Shown piece by piece: positions 6,763 to 13,321 of a stretch of DNA of 13,321 nucleotides; the stretch's first letter is position 1; each line of letters opens with the position of its first letter. Below the pieces are notes generated by a model. It had not been told where the DNA came from. It saw only the letters and a program-made list of their open reading frames with translations, and searched no databases. This DNA is from Pelagophyceae sp. CCMP2097 (taxonomy: Eukaryota > Sar > Pelagophyceae): positions 25,630 to 38,950 of the forward strand of contig MU657513.1 of assembly GCA_026770575.1 (NCBI GenBank), written 5' to 3'. The position numbers and the translations under genes were made by a program.

Positions 6763-9700
6763 CTACTTGCCAGGTTTCCTGAAAAGAGCAACTTCTGCCA
6801 CCCGCAACTTGTCCAGGCTAAATTCGTTGAGCGTCTCCGCGCCTAACGGGTCGCGACGAGAGCAGTCGCGCCGAGACCCGACGCCGCCGCCGCCGTCGCC
6901 TAGTGCGGTGGTGCCACCCGGAATTCGCAAGGCCCAAGCGTCGCCTTTGTCGCCGCCCGCGTCTCCCTCGTCACCGGAAGTACAGAGGGCAAGTTCTCGA
7001 CGCGGGTAATCGCCACCAAGGAATCCTTTGAGGCACATGCATTGGCCTGTAGTATAGTCGCAGACGCCCCGCCCAGAACACTCGACGGGTTCCTTCGACC
7101 CGCGAACGTTCTCCGTGACGTTGTAGCCCTTGTCCGTCGACATGAATGGCAAGTCGCCGAGCTCGCCTGAAGCGCTGCAGTGACGGTCCTGCAGACGGAT
7201 CGTACCCCAAAAAAGAATGCAAATTGAACGCACCCAGAAACTTGACGCGTATCTTGCCGTCGTACGCCTCGCCCGAGACAACTACGTCGACGTCGGAGAT
7301 GGTCGTCATGTTCTCCAGGATGAACTCGACGTCGGACGCGTTGACGGGGAGGTTAATAGTCGCTGAGAACGCTCTTCGGAACTCGACTTTGAACGAAGAA
7401 CCCGCAAACGCCTAATATCATGATGATGACCCGGGAGATGACCCTGGTCTTTGCTGTTGCCCGACTTTCCCGCCTGTGTCGACGCTGGCCATCACAATCG
7501 TCTGCTCTTCAAATTCCCCGCCGCCGTACGGGTCGGCCCCAACCGGGCACCACCTCTTTGAGCAGTCGAATCCCACGTAGCCGCCGGCCATTGGGTTGAG
7601 GACGGGCGTGCCGGAGATGAAGGAGACGGGGCCGTTGTTTGGTTGGAAAGGGTCCGCTGTGTCGCAATGGCATCCGAACAACTTGCGTGAGTCCCAAACA
7701 GTCTCCAAGTTCTGCGTCCCGCTGCCGTACGTGATGCCCGCCGCAGCGCCGCCGTAGTCAGCTATTTCCGCGAGGCGGTACATTGCGAGGCACACGCCGT
7801 TGCCACTGCAGACGGACCCAAAGTCGTCCTCCGTCGAACATTCCAAACGCTCGCAAGCACTCCCGCCAAAGCCGTCACGGCACTTGCAGACGCCTTCCGT
7901 CACCTCGCAATCGCCTAGGAAAGGGCTTTCAGTCGATTTTTCAGTCGACTCGTTTGTTCGTTCCACGGCTCCCGACGCTGTTTTCAGACCCATGCCGGAG
8001 CACTCTTGGACTTCCCGCGCCTCGTCGGGCCCCGTGGCCTCGCTGAACCAGGCGATGCTGGTCGGGCATTTCCGGAGGGCGCAGTTTGCGGAGTAATGCC
8101 CTTCATTGCATTGACAGGTAAACGTCGCATTGTCGCAAACGCCCCGATTACTGCACTCCAACAACTTGCCCTCGACCGCGTCGTACGACGCCGGGCAAGA
8201 TTTCGGGTCTTTGAGCTGCGCGCCGCAGTCGCCGCGCACGCCCGGGTGGCCGTAACCTAATTTAAATTTTCAAAGCGTTTTCAAGGCGTTTCGTCGGTAT
8301 TCAAATTTCACCGGCTCCTAAAGCTTACCGTCGCTCGAGGTGAAGGCGTACTGGAACGCGTTCAAATTCAGCATGTTGCAAAAACAGACTCCGGTGAATT
8401 GATCGCACTCGCCGCGGTCGCCGCAGATCGCATCTTCCTTCGTCCCCTTGTCCGCTATTAAAGTCAGGTTCACCAAGGCGTGGTTCTGGTTCGACATAAG
8501 CGAATTGAGAAGCGTGAGGTTGTAGACGTTGCCGTAATTGGATCGCAGCTCGATGGTCATGTTCGAGTCGTCGGAAGAGCAGACTTGGGACCCGTTGACT
8601 GAAACGTTCAGCGCCCCGAAATCCGACGCCACCGCCGAGACGGTGGCGAGGTGCTCTAAAGATTGCTGCACGAGTAAACCCGAAGCGTTCCAGGCGAGCT
8701 TTTGCGTAAACTCGCCGTCGTAGCCCAAGTAAAACCCTCCCGTACACCCATTCGAACAATCCGAAGGGCAAATCAGCGACTGTCGAGTCACCATCTGCAG
8801 GTGCGCCGGGCCGCCGTTCAGAGACAAGTCTTCCGACGCTAAACGCAGAGCGGGGAGCGAACCGAATTCTTGGGTGAATTCGATGTCACTACGAGCCTTG
8901 AAGTCCGGTGCACAAACTGCAGCCGACGCATTCGACGCAAACCTATATACGGCCGTCGACGGGACTCTTCTTCTTCTTTCCTTCATCTTGCCTTCAATGC
9001 CGACGATCCTCTCCCCTGGCCAGTGCCTCTCTCGGCACTGTGCCCCGTCGCCCGGGGCGCGGCGTCTCGCGTCACGGTGACGGCGCGGATCGAGGGCAGC
9101 GCCTCGAGGTACGCCTCGAGGTGGCCGTAGGCCGTATCGTGGGGGATTTGCACCTTTCGGGGAGCGTGCGAGGAGCGCGAGTCACGATGGACGCGACGAC
9201 GCGGGAGCATCCCTCGAGACGGACGCGAGGGGACGCACCGTCGTGTGGCCGCGGAACGTGATTGCGAACGACCCAGAGTCGGCTTGACATTCGATATGAA
9301 CAATTTCGTTTTGCTGCCCAATCGTCGTGGCCACGTCGCCAGTCGGGCAGGAGACACTGCTGCAGTTGTAGCCGGCGTAGCCATCGTCGCAGAGGCAGCC
9401 GGTCATGGCGTCGGCGTCCCAAAGGGAATAGGAAACGTTTGGTCGGATTAAGTTTTTCCCGTCCCAATGCTCCGCGGCCCACCTCTTCGTAACGCACTGC
9501 CCGTGGCCAGAGCAGGACGCGCCCGCGTTGTTTTCGGGGCACGCCAGCCTACAGAGCGTTGGTGCGCCACCCGGCACAAGGGACCGTCCAGAGACTGCGG
9601 CAGGGACCGCCTCGAGAGGGTCCGTCGCCAGGCCCGCCACAAGGCCGCACCGGTCGCACGCGGGCCCGCCTACGGGGGGGTTCGGTCTCAAGGCGCGCGC

Positions 9701-10288
9701 TCCGTCGTCGCTTGCATTTCAAGAGCCGGCGTCCCCTCTGCTTTTGCTCGCGGCCCTTTCGCCGCCGTCAGGACCGTTGCGGTCCCGGTTTGCCTTCCGA
9801 GTACGCGGTGCGGCGCCGAAGCCGGAGCGGCACTTGCACTCGCCCAGGATGCGGTCGCAGTTCCTATCGCCGCGCGTCTCGTTTGCCGGTGCAAGAGCAC
9901 CGCAAAGCGTCGACGCAGGAGCAGAGCGCCCCGACCGCCGCGGAAACGCACCCCATGGCCGAGCACTCGGCGCCCGACTGGTGCGCGTCGTCCGTGGCCG
10001 TCGGCGGCACGGCCTAGAGCCCTCCGCTCGCGGTCGCGCTCGTGCGCGATCGTATCGCGGCGGGCGCGCCGGTGCCGCATCTCGGCGCCCACGCACCCAT
10101 GCTATACCGCTCGGGCATCTCCGGAGGGAGCAGTCCGGGCCTGCGAATCCGGAGAGGCAGACGCATACGTTTTTATTGTTCCCCACTATAGTGCCCTTAC
10201 CACTGCACTCATTCTGGCTCGCCCAGGCGTAAACCACACACAAAGCGCCAAAGGCGGCGAGCCGCACAGCCACGCACCCGCGCGCCAT
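6763..10288 (-). CDS. Secreted multi-EGF-repeat (tenascin-like) protein, 12 exons, about 829 aa
   Basis: Probable cell-surface or extracellular adhesion protein. Exons: 10288-10097, 10013-9952, 9863-9805, 9669-9651, 9548-9239, 9153-9071, 8942-8329, 8256-7990, 7914-7496, 7411-7234, 7166-7017, 6899-6763. The joined frame has no internal stop. Residues 1-23 are a signal peptide. About eight EGF-like modules follow the pattern ECSGxGxCDxxTGxCxCxxGFxGxxC, for example ECSAMG/NCDRILGECKC, CSGHGQC, ECSGMG/DCEVTEGVCKC and ECSGRGVCDYTTGQCMC. Between them lie beta-rich segments of about 90 residues repeated about three times (SFAITFRG, LEALPSIRAVTV, FTQEFGSLPAL; DVEFILENMTTISDV). Many N-x-S/T sites suggest glycosylation. 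There is no C-terminal membrane segment or GPI-like tail. Several introns fall at the same MG|xC point of an EGF module. Exon 4 is a 19-nt microexon carrying the last Cys of module 2. The sixth intron is the least certain: a GC-AG junction (9070-8943) gives the best fit, and a GT donor at 9004 gives 851 aa. Confidence 0.85.
9651..9669 (-). other. 19-nt microexon of the EGF-repeat gene
   Basis: It is flanked by introns of 135 bp (9670-9804) and 102 bp (9549-9650). It encodes GPACD plus two split Arg codons. Without it the second EGF module lacks its final Cys and the reading frame of the next exon is lost. That makes the microexon likely, even though it is short. Confidence 0.65.
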
Positions 10289-10607
10289 GCCCGGGAAGGC
10301 GGCTGGCAGGCGCGCCGTCCTAGCCTGAGTAGCGGAACCTTAGTTCGGCGATAGATAAATCGGGTTTCCCTTCGGTCCGGCCACTGGGGTTGGGGCCATC
10401 CGGGAACCGCGGCGCTGCGGCCAAAAGCAGTGTGCGCGGCGCTCGAGTGGTCCTGCCCAGGACCACCCGGATGGCTCGATGGCTCTCGAAACGCACGGCG
10501 CCAGGGCTCCCGATGGCTCTCGAAAAGCACGGCAGATCTCGAGGCCTCGCATGATCACAGAGCGCCACCCTCGAGGCCACCGAAACCGCCGTCCGCGGAG
10601 AGGACCG
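10289..10607. other. Intergenic region with hairpin and direct repeats
   Basis: It lies between the start of the EGF-repeat gene and the end of the WD40 gene, both on the minus strand. It contains a perfect 9-bp stem with a 2-base loop (GTGGTCCTG/CAGGACCAC, 10447-10466), and a wider 10-bp inverted repeat (GCCATCCGGG 10395-10404 with its complement 10466-10475). A 23-bp direct repeat at 10477-10499 and 10511-10533 has one mismatch. No protein-like frame was seen. It should contain the EGF gene promoter and the WD40 3' end. Confidence 0.55.
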
Positions 10608-11490
10608 TTACGAGTACGCAGACGATGGTTCTGCATTCCAGAGCCACGCCGTCCTGTCGGCGCTCGCTGTCACGACTCGCGTGCCGTCGGGCGAGAACGC
10701 GCAGCTCGTGATGACGTGGGTGTGCCCCTCGAGCGTCGTTCGCAGCGCGCCCGTCGCGGCGTCCCATAACCGCGCCGTCTGGTCCATGCTCGCCGTCAGG
10801 ATGCGCTTGCCGTCGGGCGAGAACGCGCAGCACCAGACGTCGCTGGTGTGCCCCTCGAGCGTCACCTGCAGCGCGCCCGTCTTGGCGTCCCAGAGCTTCG
10901 CCGTCCCATCAGCGCTCGCCGTCACGACGCGCTTGCCGTTGGGCGAGAAGGCGCAGCTTGTGACGTAGTGGGTGTGCCCCCTGAGCGTCACCTGCAGCAC
11001 GCCCGTCTCAGCGTTTCAGAGTCGCGTCGTCCCGTCCTCGCCCGCCGTCACGATGCGCTCGCCGTTGGGGGAGAACGCGGCGCAATCGACAGAGTAGGTG
11101 TGCCCCTCGAGCGTCCTTTGTAGCGCGCCCGTCTCGGCGTCCCAGAGGCGCGCCGTCCCGTCGTTGCTTGCCGTCACGATGCGCTTGCCGTCGGGCGAGA
11201 ACGCGGCGCATTCGACAGAGTAGGTGTGCCCCTCGAGCGTCACCTGCAGCCTGCCCGTCCCGGCGTCCTAGAGGCGCGCCGTCCGGTCGAAGCACCCCGT
11301 CACGATGTGCTTGCCGTCGGGCGAAAACGCGCAGCTCATGACGAGATTGGTGTGACCCTCAAGCGTCGCCTGCGGCGCGCCCGTCTCGGCGTCCCAGAGC
11401 CGCACCGTCCGGTCCTCGCTCGCCGTCACGATGCGCTTGCCGTCGGGCGAGAACGCGGCGCTCGTGACGACCTTGGCGTGCCCCTTGAGG
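10608..11490 (-). repeat. Seven tandem 126-bp units coding WD40 blades
   Basis: The marker word TGTGCCCCTC or close variants start at 10721, 10847, 10973, 11099, 11225, 11351 and (as CGTGCCCC) 11477, exactly 126 bp apart with no indels. DNA similarity between units is high, including many third-codon positions. That points to recent tandem amplification or gene conversion. Confidence 0.85.
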
Positions 11491-11759
11491 ATTGCGGCGC
11501 CCTTCAAAATGCGGTCCTTCCAGATGAACTTGCACACGGCCGGCGCCACGGCCTGCGCATTGCGAGCCACTCGTTGATTCACGAAAAGCGCGTTCGGGGA
11601 GGCCGCCAGCCGGAGGATGGGCGTGATCAAGTCGCTCAGCTCGAGCACGTCGAGCGCCGGCGCAGCTTTGGTTTCGGCGAGGAGCGGCCGCGAATCGACG
11701 AGGCGCGGCTCGACGGCGTCCATGAGATCCCGAGGCCCGGCATCGACGAGGCCCGACAT
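10608..11759 (-). pseudogene. Seven-blade WD40 repeat protein, interrupted by two nonsense codons
   Basis: A scaffold-type beta propeller by family knowledge. One minus-strand frame runs from ATG 11759 to 10608 (384 codons). Residues 1 to about 90 are a helical, Leu/Ala-rich N-terminal region (LELSDLITPILRLAAS, ARNAQAVAPAVCKFIWKDRI) of unknown type. Seven WD40 units then follow with an exact 42-residue period, consensus LEGHTxxVxSCAFSPDGKRIVTASxDxTARLWDAETGALQVT. Blades 2 and 4 carry stops where the other five have Trp of the LWD/LWN motif: TAG at 11270-11268 (codon 164) and TGA at 11018-11016 (codon 248). No intron can remove them without destroying a blade. The final blade ends WNAEPSSAYS, not WDAETG, then stops. 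The gene is probably decaying, unless the stops are sequence errors. Upstream of 11759 I see no further domain. Confidence 0.85.
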
Positions 11760-11991
11760 CGACTTGCTACGGGCAACACATTAGTACTGGACGATATTCG
11801 AATATGGATGGTAAAAGCAAGGGGGTGGCGAAAAAACAGTGGGCCGCAACATGACACATTGACGTTCACCTCAAAAATCTAGTTAGTTAGCTCCCAACGG
11901 TCATGAAACGGACACTAAAGGAGCCCATAAACGGCCCGGATGGAGCCATAACCTCTCGCCAGGCCCTGGCTTAAGCTTGCGCTGCGTTGCG
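11760..11991. other. Divergent intergenic region
   Basis: This AT-richer spacer lies between the WD40 gene (-) and the next plus-strand frame. It holds the perfect 12-bp palindrome ATATTCGAATAT (11794-11805), an A-run near 11833, and TTAGTTAG (11883-11890). I see no coding frame with protein-like content. It probably holds promoters for one or both sides. Confidence 0.45.
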
Positions 11992-12399
11992 ATGAAGCCC
12001 CGCGGCGCGGCCATGTCGAAGCCCGATTGGGCCAATGTCGCCGAGAGCGCCAAGGCGTCGAAGTCCGACTGGGCCCACCGGACTCGCGGCCCGGGCTCAT
12101 TCCAGTACACCGTCAAAGTTCCTCTTCCCGTCCGGCAGACCGACGGCGTGCATCGACGTCGAGCAGTTCAACGCCAAGGGCGTGCAGGTCATCGGCGTCG
12201 TCTCGTCGTCAAGGTGCTCGTCGTCGAGTCGCCGACGGAAGGCGCGCCAGAAGTCGCGAGCTGGTTCGTCGGCGGCCCCGTCGGAGAGACGGTGCAGATC
12301 CCGGCAGGCCAAACGTGCATGATCAACCCGTCGCTGCTGGTCGAGGACGGCGCCGCCGACGACGAGCCGCGGGTTATGTAGCTGCGGTGATCTGTCGAG
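11992..12399 (+). pseudogene. Uncharacterised degraded ORF upstream of the zinc-finger gene
   Basis: Not recognised. The frame from ATG 11992 (or 12013, MSKPDWANVAES) reads well to about 12115. A +1 frame then gives more protein-like sequence (FLFPSGRPTACIDVEQFNAK, GVQVIGVV) to about 12200. The original frame next resumes with VKVLVVESPTEGAPEVASW and ends in TAG 12381. Two small indels, one near 12117 and one of two bases near 12203, explain this, and together they restore the frame. The sequence could be the 5' part of the zinc-finger gene: removing 12373-12399 (GT...AG, 27 bp) would join the frames, but that is far below the shortest intron supported here. Function unknown. Confidence 0.4.
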
Positions 12400-12615
12400 G
12401 TGGAGCTCCTCCGCAATGCGGCGGCCCTGCTCTTCGAGGAGTGGAACGCGCTGCCGACGCCGCTACGCCCGCCGCTCGTCTCGACGACGTCTGCGTTCGA
12501 CACGCTCCCGTACCGCAACCGACGCGGCGAATATCTCGTGGTGTTAGGCAGTGTCGACGACATCACGCCGGCGCACTCGATAGGCAAGGCGGGCTCCCAG
12601 CGGCGTAAGAGCAAC

Positions 12616-13212
12616 ATGCGGCGCATCCCGTGCGCGTTTGACGGCTGCGAGGAGCGCTTCGATGCTGCCTCGATGCGCCAGCACGTCGGCTACCACTTGC
12701 TGCACGACTCCAAGGCGGTGCTCAGGGCCCCATGCGGCCTCTGCGGCGTGCACCCCGCATCGCACTTCGGCGACGAAACGCTCGGGTGTTCGGCGTGGCT
12801 CGAGAAGAAGGGCCCGACGCTGAAGCCGCACCACCAATGCAAGGTCGTCGGCCAGATCGTGTACTCGCACGCGTGCGCCAAGAAGTTCACCAAGGGCGCG
12901 CCATCGACGAACCACCTCATTCAGTGCCCCGAGTGCCCGCCGAAGCCGATGATGCGGTACTTCTGGAAGTACCGGTGCATGCGGGCGCACTGGGAGGCCT
13001 CGCATCCTTCGATCACGATGCCCGCGTCGCTCGTGGCCGACCTTAAGATCACGGACGCCGAGCGCGACGGTCTCCTGAAGTTCAAGACGCCCACTACCAA
13101 GTCGAAGGCCAAGAAGCGCCGCAGGAACGACGCTGCTGCGGCGCCAGAGAAGGCGGCCAACGGGCGGCGCCAGACGGCAGCGGCCGACGCCTGGGCCGCA
13201 AACCGGCGCTGA
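12616..13212 (+). CDS. C2H2-like zinc-finger protein (198 aa from first ATG; frame open from 12391)
   Basis: Probable nucleic-acid-binding protein, possibly carried by or derived from a transposon; this is inference. The frame is open from after TGA 12390, and the first ATG is 12616. Residues 6-27 form a C-x4-C-x11-H-x3-H finger (CAFDGC...HVGYH). A second Cys/His cluster follows (CGLCGVHPASHFGDETLGC, then HHQC). Near the C-terminus is an atypical C-x2-C-x17-H-x4-H finger (CPECPP...HWEASH). The tail has a basic nuclear-localisation-like run (KSKAKKRRRND) and an Ala-rich end. Sequence before the ATG (VELLRNAAALLFEEWNAL, YRNRRGEYLVVLGS) is protein-like, so the real gene probably starts earlier, perhaps in the degraded ORF at 11992-12381. 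The C-terminal codons run into a minisatellite, which may have supplied the stop. Confidence 0.65.
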   Translation: MRRIPCAFDGCEERFDAASMRQHVGYHLLHDSKAVLRAPCGLCGVHPASHFGDETLGCSAWLEKKGPTLKPHHQCKVVGQIVYSHACAKKFTKGAPSTNHLIQCPECPPKPMMRYFWKYRCMRAHWEASHPSITMPASLVADLKITDAERDGLLKFKTPTTKSKAKKRRRNDAAAAPEKAANGRRQTAAADAWAANRR

Positions 13213-13321
13213 ACCGACCGAGCCAGGTGGCAGCGGCCGGCGCCTGCCAGTGGGCCGCCAGCCGGCGCTGAACCAACCGTCGAGGTGGCGGCGGCCGGCG
13301 CCTGGGCCGCCAGACGGCGCT
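13176..13321 (+). repeat. Minisatellite of 53-58 bp units at the window edge
   Basis: Units begin GGC(A/G)GCGGCCG at 13176, 13229 and 13287. The first is 53 bp and the second 58 bp; the third is cut by the window end. The first unit overlaps the last codons and stop of the zinc-finger ORF. Units differ by small indels and substitutions, and share the words GCGGCCGGCGCCTG and GCGCTGAACC. Confidence 0.8.

Noticed and set aside
9467..10354. 295-codon plus-strand open frame
   Set aside because: Arg/Ala/Pro-rich shadow of the EGF-repeat gene on the other strand, with no domain.
730..11270. Reassigned stop codons (TAG or TGA read as amino acids)
   Set aside because: The two intact multi-exon genes end in TAA and TAG, and other frames end in TGA. 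The three internal stops are better explained as mutations or sequence errors.
10608..11490. Regular 126-bp repeats as a CRISPR-like array
   Set aside because: Units are coding WD40 blades with no spacers and no repeat-spacer structure.

Overview
This looks like nuclear DNA from a GC-rich unicellular eukaryote, most likely a stramenopile microalga such as a pelagophyte. The taxon is inferred from gene content and style, not from any database match. Evidence for a eukaryote: two genes on the minus strand can be read end to end only after removing many short introns. Other evidence is BTB-kelch, WD40 and secreted EGF-repeat proteins, a LINE-type reverse transcriptase, and no operon or ribosome-binding-site structure.

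Layout from left to right. (1) 316-1890 (+): BTB/KCTD-kelch protein, one long frame broken by a single TAG inside the BTB fold. (2) 4063-2030 (-): a complete 9-exon gene, 455 aa, that fuses a GNAT acetyltransferase to a PhzF-family isomerase-like enzyme with its expected catalytic residues in place. (3) 4064-4180: promoter-like spacer packed with short perfect palindromes. (4) 5746-4603 (-): 5'-truncated LINE reverse transcriptase with a frameshift in the YADD catalytic box. (5) 5837-6137 (+): small hydrophobic protein with one intron. One base after its stop is an unrecognised 172-aa ORF (6139-6657), so the two may be one gene. (6) 10288-6763 (-): a complete 12-exon gene for a secreted EGF-repeat protein of about 829 aa. 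(7) 11759-10608 (-): seven-blade WD40 protein built from seven exact 126-bp units, with two nonsense codons at the same tryptophan position of two blades. (8) 11992-13212 (+): a degraded ORF running into a C2H2-like zinc-finger ORF of the type often seen in transposon-rich DNA, then a minisatellite at the window edge.

The genes do not form a pathway. The region mixes two intact multi-exon genes with decaying repeat-protein genes and a dead retroelement. The clearest discovery is the GNAT-PhzF fusion, visible only after splicing. Introns reconstructed across four genes (21 in all, 42-135 bp) favour a GTGCG donor (9 of 21) and a TAG acceptor (14 of 21). They fragment the apparent frames and make intact genes look broken. 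No tRNA, rRNA, CRISPR or bacterial signals were seen.
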